Assembly: GCA_943737045.1 (NCBI GenBank)
Contig: CALSFV010000101.1
Location: 1 to 64,000 of the forward strand
Direction of reading: 5' to 3'
Length of the DNA stretch: 64,000 nt
DNA from: Parapristionchus giblindavisi
Taxonomy: Eukaryota > Nematoda > Chromadorea > Rhabditida > Diplogasteridae
Program-made: the position numbers and the translations under genes
Shown: piece after piece, positions 49,933 through 62,000 of the stretch
Layout: every line of letters starts with the position of its first letter
Numbering within the stretch: the stretch's first letter is position 1
Notes under the pieces: generated by a model
What the model saw: only the letters and a program-made list of their open reading frames with translations
Told to the model about the DNA's origin: nothing
The model's database searches: none

Positions 49933-52331
49933 TAAAATATAAAGACCAAACTTCAGCAATAGAGTAGCAACTTTTTTGAACATCTCTAACATACTATGGT
50001 CACATTTCAAGAACCATACGCTTGATTTTTGCAGCTTTTTTTACAATTTGAGGGAAAAAGTTAGTTTGTGATTCATGACCATTCTGTGGGATCTCTGACA
50101 TACACTCCACGTTAGCATAGGGAGAGCGTAAATGCATCAAGAAAAAAATGGCAAAAAGGGATGGGTTCTGTCGAGCGAGGACTTCTTTTGCTAATCTTTC
50201 CCGGGGGATCGAACTTCCCTGCCGACCAAACGATCGGATTGATAGTTCGATCTACTATCCACTAGACCATGGGTCCCTGTTAGAACACAAATCAAAAGAT
50301 CTACATATACTCATCCGCTCCCGTACTTATAAAGCGATGTATGACTCCGCCCACTTTTTGCGAACCTTATTTATATAGCGATGCTGACCCCGCCCATTTA
50401 ACTTCGCGGGCTTAGACACTCATTACAAACATTAACAACCCCAAATTCTTTTTTTTTTTCGAAAAACGAGTTCAAGTCAGAGCTGGAATACGCCGACGTC
50501 GGAGCTTGGTGGCCTCCCACTTCTGACGAACACTCCATGCACACCATAATCGGCGAGGATGACGAGCTTCCCAGACGTTTGTCGACAGTGACGATTAGCC
50601 TGCAAAAGAGCAAATAACGAGATTCGACGATTTGAGCTTTGTGAACGATCACTTTGTTTAGAACCTTGGTTTCTGTCAACGAGTAAGATCAGCCAGCACT
50701 GAAGACTACGTTGGCAAAGGCAAAGGCAAAGGCAAAGGAAAAGGAAGAGGAAAAGGCAAATGCAAAGGTAAAGACAATGAACGACGGTGAAATATAGAGG
50801 TTCTGTTCAAAAGTAATCAAAAAGATAGACAAAATCTCCACAAAATCGTCTTTTCGCGACTTGAACATAACATAACAGGAAAGGGGATCCAAGGACGGCT
50901 CGTACCTTCAAAGAAGCTTCAGATTCCTGAGTCCACCATCTGATGTCATCTAAGCAGTGGCGAGAAATGTCATCTTAGTCGATGAGCAGAGGACGTCAAT
51001 TGACGACATCTCATGGGCATGACTGCTGACTCTGAAATGGATATGCAATGATTTAAATGATTATGTAAACAAATTGAGACCACTCTCCACACTGGCCACA
51101 CTGTCTCGTGGGTCAAGGGACAGTCGTGGACAGAGTGTAGTGAATATAATTAAAGATAGGAATGACACACTGCGCACATCGTCTGAGACTGTATCTACGG
51201 CGTAAGGCGTAAAAGTTGACATCACGTCTACGTCTACGCTCGTGACGTCACGTTTGTCGACAGATTGTTTGTAACGCTTCATGGATACGACCTCCGAATT
51301 ATTATTGAATGCGGAGCAGACGAATATGAATAAAGTTGAGAGATGGTTAGAAGAGAGAGAAATGCAACATAAACAGAAAGATACAATATATCAAGATATA
51401 GACGCACAAAAGGATGGTAGGCATCGACAGGTAGATCACTTCCCTTCTTTCCATCTCTCTCATAAACAATATCGATTGATGGACTACTCTCTTCTTTACA
51501 AGTCATCGATTGGTATGATAATGGAAGTAAGAGAGATAGAGAGGAAGAGATGGAAAAGAGAATGACAGATGATAAACGAACGACAGAATATCCATGCATA
51601 GATGAGCTTTGAACTATGAAAAGGAGAGATAGAAAGGATGACCGAAAACTGAAAATGAAGTAAACAAAGTGAGAACACGTTGTAAGTATATGATATTGGA
51701 TCATGTGCAAATGGGAATACAATAGAAGGTCTAGACAACAACAACGATAACATATGCAAATAAACAAAGACAAATCCAAAATTGATTGGTGACGAGGTAT
51801 AACTAGATATATCCATTCGATAATTAAGAGAGATAAAGGTAGAGTGATGGAGGGAGATAGGAGTGCAGGGAAAGACAAACTTAAAGAGGAAGAAGGAGAG
51901 GGCGAATTAACTGCGAAAGTAACATCAAAAAGCATAGTGAAACGTGATGATAACTGAGAATGGCGGTAAAATCAGACAGAGAAGGCAGGGAACAATCAGC
52001 TAGAGAAAGAGACAAAAGACGATTCATCGATCGATGTATGATAGACGATATGACTGATCTACCACTCCGTCTCTACCTCTATCATTCTCACTCTCTTTGT
52101 TTTCAGCCGATCTCATTCGCGCCTACATATTTGAGGTTACATGCAAATGACTAAGAGACAATTAAAAAGAGAGCAATTTCAATTGGAGCAAGGTGCTAAT
52201 CAATCTAAAATGATAATGCATACGCATAGGAAAATAAAAATTCAAAAGCTTTTGAGGTATCGTGAACTGGAATGATTTATCGTGCGATTCCTCTTGTTTC
52301 CATTCACTTATGAATTTTTTATTAGTCCCTG

Positions 52332-53234
52332 GCATCATACAATACATTTAATATAATTGCTTTCTGGGGGGTTCAAGCATTGTTTCGTATAGTCCCTGTA
52401 TTTCACAAAATTAGTTAGCAAACCCGACGTTTCATGAAAAGCTGAATGGTGTAATCTTTTCGTGGGAATCTCTTTAATTGCCTCTTGTCTCTGATTTTTT
52501 ATATTCTTTGATTACATTGTCACTGCTTAATCAACTAGCAGGAGAATATATCCGTATGTCGGTAACAACTTGATAAGATTATCAGATTATAAGCGAAATA
52601 TGTTATAGTTAAACATGCAAATGTACACATAAAATTAGAGATTAATGAATCTAAAGTAGTTATTAGTAGAGGCGAGATTCACTGTTTCGGCCATTAGGTT
52701 CTAGACAGTGAACCTCTACCCAATGGGGTTGGCCATCTTCAGTAGAACCCCCATTGAGTTAGTTTAAAAAAGGGTTTATTATGATAGTTTCTATAGCTAA
52801 AGCATGCAAAATCTCATTTCTATGGTTAGTAATAATACAATAACGTGAACATATACATGAAAAATGTGAACATATACATGAAAACTATACACATAAAAAC
52901 TATATGAATATATTCGTATTAGTCTAATATTACCAAAATTCATGCATATATCTTTTAGCAAAATAACACTAGTATGTGTACAATAATAAGTGCTTACGTA
53001 TCCTTAAGTCGAATTGATTGCGTCCTTAATCCCTAAGTAGGTCCTCCTCATATATCGATTGACGAGAGTCGACTAACTAAGAGGAAGTGAAGAATGGATA
53101 GAGTGAGAGAGGCGCGCATGTGTGTCTCTGTTCAGGTAGATCACTAGGTTGCGCAGTTGTTATCGATCGTCTGGGAAGTGGTCTCTCTACCTCTGCCTCT
53201 TATTGGAAACATTGCCTATACCAAAGCACGTTTA
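52332..53234. other. Non-coding stretch between palindrome and RT
   Basis: About 900 bp of AT-rich DNA with paired CAATGGGG / CCCCATTG words near 52720-52755 (ACCCAATGGGGTTGG and AACCCCCATTGAG). It may be the 3' flank of the reverse-transcriptase element, but no boundary could be fixed. Confidence 0.4.
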
Positions 53235-54224
53235 TCACAGACAACGCATGCAAATATCGCTATTACTAGTTGCATATTTAATGGATATTGATGGATTAGT
53301 ATTCAATGTTCTGAATATTCTTTTATGCACTAAGTATATAGGGTAGTCAATCGATACAAAGTACTTTGTCAATGATTTCATTCTGCTAACGAAGTCTTTA
53401 TATTCAGAACAATTCCTGTATATGCGAATAGTTTCACCATGCAGTGTATTTAGACCAATATTAAGAGGTGAATTTGATTGGTAATGGGGATATCGAATTA
53501 CGTTGAATTCATAATCATCTGTTTTGTTATAAAGTGAGGTTTTTACTTGACCGCTATAAATTATATCGATTTGTAGATCAAGAAAAGCACAATTATCGTC
53601 TTGATTGTTAGTTCGTTCTAGAGATAAAGATTTGTGGTACATTTGTCTAGTTAATTTTATGAAATCCTTGCATTTACTGGATATATGGAATAGATCATCA
53701 ATATATCTATACGTTCTATTTAGTGAATATGCTAATGTATGACCAGCCTTAACCTTCTTAGATATATATTGAAATTCCATTACAGCGAGGGTAAGATCGG
53801 CTATCTGTGGTGATGCATTATTTCCTTGCGGTATTCCTCGCTCTTGTTTGTAATATGTTCCACCATAAAAAGCATAACTGTTCTTTAATATATAATCCAA
53901 CATAAGTTTAATATCATTTTTGTGATAAGTGATGCCCTTTTCTAAACTATTAGTTTTATCATACCGAACATAGGTTCCTTGAACATTGATGAATTCTGAA
54001 TTAGCATTTTTGAATAGTAAATCAATCAGATAATATAATTTTTCTTTAACAACTTTATGTGGTAAGTTTGTAAATAGTGATGCAAAGTCAGCACAGAATA
54101 TTTCATTTTTCTCTTTTGCAATGTTTTTAAAACCGTTTAATACTTTGAAAGTATTTTGAACAGAGAAGTAAACGTTAATTCCATTATGTCTAGAAGTAAA
54201 GTTACAATATAGTAGTAGTACCAT
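53235..54224 (-). CDS. Reverse transcriptase, Penelope-like type
   Basis: 329-codon uninterrupted frame with the catalytic core of a retroelement RT: motif A FCADFASLFTNLPH, motif B GIPQGNNASPQIADL, motif C YRYIDDLFHIS (YIDD active site) and motif D NCAFLDLQIDI. This order and the C-terminal thumb-like ICR/FVSRMKSLTKYF...YPIYLVHKRIF pattern suit Penelope-like elements better than LTR or LINE elements. The N-terminal RT part is short. No GIY-YIG endonuclease is seen downstream, nor are flanking repeats, so it is probably a truncated copy, possibly endonuclease-less. Intact codons suggest recent insertion. The family call is by motif only. Confidence 0.75.
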   Translation of the reverse strand: MVLLLYCNFTSRHNGINVYFSVQNTFKVLNGFKNIAKEKNEIFCADFASLFTNLPHKVVKEKLYYLIDLLFKNANSEFINVQGTYVRYDKTNSLEKGITYHKNDIKLMLDYILKNSYAFYGGTYYKQERGIPQGNNASPQIADLTLAVMEFQYISKKVKAGHTLAYSLNRTYRYIDDLFHISSKCKDFIKLTRQMYHKSLSLERTNNQDDNCAFLDLQIDIIYSGQVKTSLYNKTDDYEFNVIRYPHYQSNSPLNIGLNTLHGETIRIYRNCSEYKDFVSRMKSLTKYFVSIDYPIYLVHKRIFRTLNTNPSISIKYATSNSDICMRCL

Positions 54225-54542
54225 ACAGATGATTACTCATGTCAAGATTACTGTGTGAAAGAAATTAATGATTGTTCCGTAGTCTACAGAAAAGAAACTA
54301 CATTGTATAATACTATAAATGAAAATGCCTTCAATTCTATTACTATTCTTGTTCATATGGATGGAACTGAACATATTTCCATTTGATTCATTTTTTGCTC
54401 TCAGTCTTACTGTAAGACAGATAAAAACTATTATTTTGGAAAAATTTAATCCCATTATTCGAACAATACTTGACAATAAATTTTGATGGAATTTATTTAC
54501 TAATCTAATAATAGAGCATGTGAGTATTAAATATGATAAGAT
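54225..54542. other. Flank of RT, no supported gene
   Basis: Contains a 79-codon minus-strand frame (54237-54476) without recognisable domains. It could be 5' sequence of the RT element in another frame or chance. Confidence 0.35.
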
Positions 54543-56668
54543 CTATATAATTTGACTTTCTCCAATCATAAATATCTTCTCTCGACTTAAGTCAACGATC
54601 ATTTCAAGAGCATCACGATTATCATATAATCTTCCGAATACAACAACTTCATCCGGGCATCTACCAAATTGCTGAAAATATTGATTTATTACATTTCATC
54701 TTAACAATCAATCAATAATTCAACTCACAAATGGATTGCCTAGACAGATACCAAATGTAACAGGGAAATCGACTTGAGGAACAAGAGAATGACGAGAAGC
54801 AATGAGACATCCACTATAAGGATACTGTATATATTGATTACTGTATAAATGATGAACCGAAATGGAAGTAGATCATTCTTCTCTGTACAATCATTTGGAA
54901 TCGATTGGAATGGTGGTTCATCTGTATGTTCGATAGGAAATATTTCCATTGAATCAATATCTACTATTGATATAGGAGTCCCACGAAGATGGTATCTTCT
55001 GTTAACATAATTATAGATTACTGTATAAAATAAAATGAAAACCTTCCATCTTTAATAAGAGTTCCTTGACAATAGTGAATGAATCTTTGTACAATGATTG
55101 GACATAAATCAGAGAATAGTTCGAATGTAATTCGTTCAGTCCAAGAATCAGTCACATTTGCAATATCAAAGAATATCTCAACAAATTATGGTGTTATTGA
55201 TTATTCATTAATTTCAGGAATTTACCTTCGGACGAATTGATTTTGGTACAGTTCTCATTTTGTTTGCCAATATTCTCATTAATTCATCTCTAATAGGTAG
55301 TTCTTTTGTGAATTCTTCCATTGATTGAATAATCTCATCAACTGATCTCATCTGAGACACTATTGACTCCTACAAAGAGTTTATGATTACATTAGGATTG
55401 AGTATTGATTACAGTCAATCGAGGTAATCGATAAGTCTGAGCGAATACGAGTGCAATAGTTGTTCTTTCTGCAGGGGAACGACAACTAAATTATACCATT
55501 ATTGGTATCATTAATATTTCTAATAACATACTCTTCTGGATTATCAATATATGAATCAATAAAAGAGCTAAAGTCTCCTTTGAGATAATAATCTTCACAC
55601 TTATTTCGTATAGATGGAATCTCAAATCTATCAGCCAATTCCAATATTCCATTTACTGTATCTCCTTAACAAATTGATTTCATATCGATTTTATTTTTTT
55701 TAACTGACTCTCTGGTTTAGTCTTCCTCATTATGACATTGAAAAGATTTTCAAAGTTAGTTGCAATGACATCTTCTAATGTAATCTTAATCAATCAATAG
55801 TTTGACTCAAATAAGTTACCGTACCTCAGTCTGATTTTGTTCATTGAATGGACCATTGAAGAGCATTTCAAAGTATGGAGACATTAAGGATAAATGCTAA
55901 ATCGATTGACAGATCATTAATCGATCAATCGATAATATAAATTAATGATCTACCTCAGCAGATACAGGAAATCTTCTATTCTCAATAACCAGAACTCTAG
56001 TTTCTAGCTCTAATGAATTATTGATATCGGTTGATCTACAATATCGATTGGCTAATATATTGATGGTAAATGAATGATCAACCTTGTTATAGGATCAATT
56101 TCAATAATACAATTAACAACTCCTTCTTCTATAAATGAATCTAGTCTGATCTCATTATCTCTATCACTATATCCTTCAATCTCCATTGTATGACATATCT
56201 AAATAAGAACATTATCATATGATTATGAATATGATTAACCTCATTGTTGAAGTTTAGTGTAGATATCTTTGCTTTGTATGTACTCTTATTTGTCTGAGTT
56301 GAAGGAACTAATACACCAATATGATTAGGATTATCTACAAATATTCAATAATTATTTAAACTTTTCGTTTTCCATTAACGATCTAACCCTTTCTCTGTTT
56401 CGATGTCACGAACGATGGAGCACTTTAATTGTATTATTATTAATGTATAATAGATTAATTTTAAAGTAAAAATAATATAAAATATATCTTACAGATTTGA
56501 AAGACGAGAGATTAGAGTAAGAGATACAGTAGGACCATGAGGTATTGAATATTCAAGGGAATGGAGTTCATTTGATTCATTCAATTCATCATTCATTGAT
56601 AATTGTTGAGATGATTGAAGAAGATGTTGATGAATTCCATCTAAGATAGATTGAGATGATGGGAACAT
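54543..56668 (-). CDS. BTB/POZ domain protein
   Basis: Exons in gene order: 56668-56493, 56422-56388, 56334-56240, 56198-56083, 56035-55954, 55896-55825, 55784-55709, 55664-55532, 55485-55413, 55369-55226, 55176-55043, 54998-54858, 54813-54729, 54671-54543. The sum is 497 codons with TAG. The frame is open above 56668 but only with GTG, so the first in-frame ATG (56668-56666) was taken as start. A BTB fold lies at about residues 147-263: RVLVIENRRFPVSAEHL, SPYFEMLFNGPFNEQ, ITLEDVIATNFENLFNVI, ILELADRFEIPSIRNKCE. The upstream 140 residues occupy the place of the MATH domain in nematode BATH proteins but are not convincingly MATH. BTB proteins of this type often act as substrate adaptors for CUL3 ubiquitin ligases; that role is inferred from the family. 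The C-terminal half is not recognised. Confidence 0.85.
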
Positions 56669-56989
56669 CCAACCGATAATGAGAATCACAAAGATATAGA
56701 GTGAATGTATAAAGAATGAAATAAATATCTTTCTTCATCAACCATCATTTACAAGTTTAAAATATAAAGAAAGGCACAAATAATGTAGTGAAATCGAAAT
56801 CCAAAAATATTAATTTTAGGTTGATCGGTGATTTGACACAATGAATACTGCCATTGAATTTTTAAAAGATTACTATAATTATTTGCGTCTTACTTACTGC
56901 ACTAAATTCGAATTTACGTATTTTTAAATTAGTTGTTACATTGTATTAGTTTCTGTGATTACTATCAAAGTGTATTGCTTCTTTCAGAT
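56669..56989. promoter_or_regulatory. Divergent upstream region of BTB and MAGE genes
   Basis: About 320 bp separate two head-to-head start codons, so regulatory sites are probably shared. A pyrimidine-rich acceptor (CTTCTTTCAG, ending 56987) sits 2 nt before the MAGE ATG, which fits either a 5' UTR intron or spliced-leader trans-splicing. Confidence 0.45.
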
Positions 56990-59011
56990 ATGTCACGTAA
57001 GACTCAGAATCCTCGCACTCAATCATCTCCTACTCATTCCGATGACGAGAACGTAATAAATGTTTCTTTGAAATCTTCTTAATTAATCCTTGAGCTTTGA
57101 ATGCTCAGCATTGAATGTATATTTTAAGGAGGAATCGACAGACGAACGTGTTAAAGAGATTCTTCAATCAGTATTATGTTGTCACAATCGTAAGGGGGGA
57201 TTGAAAGAACCAGAGGTAATCGAGTCTAGTGATCTAGTGTTTTATTATATTTTGTTTCAGATTAAGAAGATATTGGCTAAGGACGGTCTCCTCATTTCTT
57301 CTAAATATTTTGAAGAAATCCTGGGTGTTAAAGTAAGAATTTGCAGCATTAACATTACTCTTAAATATTTCTTGCAGGTTGAAAAGGATGGAGATCGTTT
57401 TATTGTCCATAATACTGTGAAACTATCACACAGATCGAAGAATATTCTGGTATGAACTATTATAATGTGGATTACTTGCATATATGTTATTACAGAATGA
57501 TGCTAAGAAAGGACTTCTCTATATCGTTCTCTTGTTCATCTACATGTCCAAGAATCCTGTAGTGAAGACGGATAAGATCAAAGTATATATTTACTTATAT
57601 TCTATTACATAATATATTAATCTAGGAATCGTCTCTATGGGATTTTCTATCATCTCTTGGTGTATCAATGGATAAACATCATCCTGTATTTGGTGATCCA
57701 ACTAAACTCATTGCTCCTTCTAAATCATCTGACTTTGTTGCTCATGGTATCTTATGCTTTCTCTACAATATAGATACTCTAAGTACAGTAGATATAATAA
57801 TCATTTTAATATTTAACAAAACAAATGAATGAAGATGATGCAATGTGTTCTCTAGAGATCATATTTCCGTTTTGTCAAAACACTTGTATATAAACTTAAT
57901 AGTTAGAGTAGTTGAAAATACTATCTACATATTACGTTGCTGTAGCTGTATGAACTATTATAGTATTATTTATTGAGGTTGGTTATCATTCGAGAAAGTA
58001 AGTGATCGTGATACAGAAGAAATCTATTATGATTGGGGACCACGAGCTCATATTGTAATCAATACAACGGTATGGATTCTATTACTTCCTTTTTATTCAT
58101 TTCATTCTACTATAGTTGTAGTTATAGCTATATATTTGAGTGTTTGATTAATACAAATGAGATTAGTTGAATGATTTATTGTAGTGGATAAATGAAAGAA
58201 GAAAGAATAAAAGGAATGAGAGAGATCACAAATGTGAATAGAATGAATAGAGAGAAATATGGAGATGGAATAGAAAAGAATGAATGGAGATGGAATTGGT
58301 CATACGACTTATTGTATAGTAGGTGAGAAAGAGATGGAATATAAAAAAGAGAATGAAGATATTTCATTATAATATACTATTGTAGATATGAATTGTATTA
58401 GTTGATAGAGATACAATTAAAATGGAGAATTGAATAGATAGATAGAGTTTGAATGAATGAGATCACATATATGTATATAGTCATTCACTTATTAGACTAT
58501 ATATAAGATAATGAGCAATGAGGAAAATGAAGAAAGTGATAGAGAAATACAAGATAAGGAATAGATTATCCATTCAAGATTATGATAATAATATTATCAT
58601 TCATTGTCATAATATACTATATTATATAATAGATTGATAGTATTAAAATGAAATGAATTATTCGTAGTTTAATAGATGTGAAAGTGTTTGTGAGTGTAAT
58701 GAATAGTTATTCCCGAATGAGAAGAATGAAATTGAACCGTATGTAATAGAATAGATGATTAGATGTGTGAGGGAATGAGAGTGACAAGAAAGAGGTTGGA
58801 ATGGCACAACTTAGTGTCTATACATACATATATGGTAGTGAATGAGCAATCAATTGATAGATTACAGTATATATCATGATGAAGATATTCGTTGTAGGAG
58901 ATGTTGAAGAAGTATTGCGAGATAACAGGAGATAAGCCAGAAGATTGGAAAGAACATCATCGTTTGAATCAATTGAAGATGAAGAAGAATGAGGCTCAAA
59001 CATCATCTTAA
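56990..59011 (+). CDS. NSMCE3: MAGE-domain protein, NSE3 type
   Basis: Exons: 56990-57052, 57129-57215, 57261-57332, 57378-57449, 57496-57582, 57626-57746, 57978-58069, 58898-59011. Total 236 codons with TAA (235 aa). The MAGE homology domain fills most of the protein, with tandem winged-helix signatures: GLLYIVLLFIYMSKNPVVK, the SLWDFLSSLGVSMD...HPVFGDPTKLI stretch and the diagnostic YDWGPRAH. Single MAGE genes of invertebrates correspond to NSE3, which with NSE1 (a RING ubiquitin ligase) and NSE4 forms a subcomplex of SMC5/6 in DNA repair and chromosome stability. The first about 20 residues are polar and disordered. The last intron (58070-58897) is long for this gene and holds no visible feature. 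The gene converges on the BIRC6-like gene with only 17 bp between stop codons. Confidence 0.9.
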
Positions 59012-59028
59012 TATTCATTATTATTCAT

Positions 59029-62000
59029 CTAATAGACAATTAGTCTTTGTTTGATCTCATTGTTGCATCTGTTGTTTATATCAGTTACTACCTCATAATA
59101 AATACAATCATATCTCCGTTATCATACTCTTTTCTCGCAAATTGAAACATTTGATTGAATACTTACATTGATCTACTGGACATTGCATATTCTGTAGTTC
59201 TTGTATCAAACTTTGAATTGTTCGTTCCTCAAATAAATACATATTATATGTATAGATAGATAAATTCATATCTCATAGAATAGAATAATTAATACATATT
59301 CTTACTTGAGCAAATGGAGTATAAATAGTATCGAATGATACACTATCCTTCCTTTTACTATTCTTCTCCAATTCCATTGCATCCCTTTTCATCTCAACCA
59401 ACCATTTCTTTGCTTGTTCCATTATTGCATGTCTTTTCAACCAGAAGTGACGTTGAATCACTTTCTACAATTATAATCGATAATTGTATACAGTAATAAA
59501 TAAGATACAGTACCTTAAAACAATGAGGACCATTTCTTAATTGATCACGTATAGCATAAGTAAGTGTAGCATGCATTATTTGTAGATTATATTTTCTTGA
59601 ATATTCTTCTCCTTTATCAGTCCCTTGATATTTCTCAAAACCCGGCTCATTGAAGTAAGGTTCTTTCACAAAGATTAAACCCTATAAAATAGAAAGATTA
59701 AACCATTTACACTTCTTTTGTTCTCTCTCCCTTTCATTCTGTCCTTTGAAGAGTACAAATGTACTTTAGAAGTATTCATACCTGAATAGATATAAGTACT
59801 TGTAGTAATGAACAATATGGATTCCATTTCTCTTCTGGTCTTCCTTCCCATGTACCAAGTATTGATAGACAAATCTTTCCATCATTATACAAATTTGGAT
59901 TAAATCTAACATTTCCCGCTCCTGTTGTTAAGAATGAACATTTTGGAGGGCTTAGAGGATAACTGCAAAGATCAAAGATCAATCTGTGAATACAATAAGA
60001 AGAGACTAACTTGTTAGGGAAGAAAACATCAAATTCAAATAAACCATTCTGATATGGAGTATCATCAGGACCCGATATAAGAACCTATTGATTGAATGAT
60101 TATGAATATATGAATATGAATAAAATACCTTAATAATATCACATCTTCCTTCATCAACACATACAAATATTCCATTAGATGCATTAAGAGGTAAAGCATT
60201 AGGCATAGATGCTAATTCTTTAGCTATCCTCTTTGTTCTATCTTTCATTGAAGGTGAAAATGGATTAAGATTTCGAGCTTCTTTCTTGAATGCAAATGGT
60301 ACTGTCAGTTTACCATAATCACCGATAAATCTAAACAATTAAATATTATTTTTATTTTAAATATAAATCTAAAATAATTAATAAATAAATAAGAATTTAA
60401 AAAGTGAATACTTGAATGTCTGCATTTGTAGATGTTTGAGGGCCTTAGTATAAAGTAATGCAACTTCAGATGGATTATCCAATAGTGTTATATCAGGAAT
60501 CTTTGATACAATTCCATTATCATTAATATTTCTTTTAGATGTAGATGGACGTGTAATAACTTCTTCTGATGGATGTTCTATCTCATATCGAGTACAAGAT
60601 GATATCACTATCTTAATAAATATATTCATTATAGTCTCATTCAATATAATAATCATATCTTATTCAACCTATCGATTGTCATAAAGCGAAAAGGTTTTTA
60701 ATCCGAAAAAGAAAGCAAGTTTTGTGTTTCCAAAAAAATTCTAAGATTTTTTTGCATTTTCGAATTAAAAAAAAACGAATAAGTTGGAAGTGTAGTAGAA
60801 AAGTGATGGGATATAAAGAGAGAGATGATAAAGAAAAGAAATGAATATGTAACGGAGTAGAGATAATATTGTAAACCAATATATACCTCTGAATATTTCT
60901 CTATTTTCTCAATAAAATCAATCATACGAAAGTCTGGTGAACCCATTTGTCCCTGAAAATAAACGAATTAATAATTAATTCTGAATTTATTTTCTTTCTG
61001 ATGAATACATAATCAGAAAATGTGAAAAGTAAATAATAGGAATACACTATTTTTTGTTGTTGAAACAGAAATTGTGATAGAGTACATACCTTTAATAGAT
61101 TAGGATAACTACTCATAACATCTTTAAACTTTGGAATTAAATGTTTAGATATAGATTTAGCTCCTGGTGCATAAGGTTGAATAAGAAAAGGAAGAAGAGA
61201 AGGAACAAGAGACATCGATGCGGCTGTTTCCAATAGAGCCTATATTGTTATTCACTCAGTCATATGTATCTTCATAATTATACACTCTCTCTTCATGGAG
61301 ATCTCTCCCTCTCCTTATTATTCTAGAGGGAGAGGGAGAAGAAAGAGGATAGAGAAAGGAATAAATACTTACTTGATATAATTCCATATGTTCACTAACA
61401 TCAAATACACTATCATTCTTTAGATGATATTCTAATAAAGAAATAACAGCAGAATGACCAATCTGAATGGTTAATAGATTATAAATATAGACAATCAATA
61501 CAATATCATAGTATGAGTCAATATTTTGATTGATTATAAGATACATTGTTCAAATACATATAATAATATATTAGATAAATAAGATAGAATGATATGAAAC
61601 CTCATGACTAGCCATAGTAACATGTTCAATTCCTCCTCCTAATCGTCCATTTTCCATTTCTGTATCCTTTCCTAATATAAATGCAATCAATGCATTCAAT
61701 AACCATATCAAATGTTCTTCTCGAGCTAATCTTTCTTCAACCTACAAAATATATAATGAAAAAAGATAAAGATTTATAGTCACATAAATCCGTTTTCTTG
61801 TTTTTGTACGATTTTTTCAACGAAAATCTGCTAGTCTTCTATTCGAATAATTACTTCTATTTAATATAATTAATTCATTGTCTATCTGGGGGACTGATTG
61901 TAGTCATTATTTTGACTTATAATCTCTTTATGGAATACACAGTGATAGATGGGGAGAGAGAGGGGAAGGGAGGGAGAGGAGGAGGAGAGGGGGGAGGGGA

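Larger units (their letters stand above)
47221..52331. repeat. Right arm of 10.5-kb palindrome
   Basis: Reverse complement of 41793-46040, ending ATTAGTCCCTG at 52331. It differs by point changes, small indels and an extra 865 bp (49068-49932). In this orientation a 94-codon frame (51281-51565, starting MDTTSELLLNAEQTNMNKVE) looks the most protein-like of the arm frames, with a KVERWLEEREMQ helix-like stretch, but no family is recognised. Confidence 0.93.

Noticed and set aside
41793..52331. Palindrome as a simple assembly mirror artefact
   Set aside because: Not excluded fully, but the arms differ by substitutions, small indels and an 865-bp block, which a technical copy would not show.
53149..53346. 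Small + strand frame opposite the RT C-terminus
   Set aside because: Short, no domain, antisense to a well-supported RT frame.
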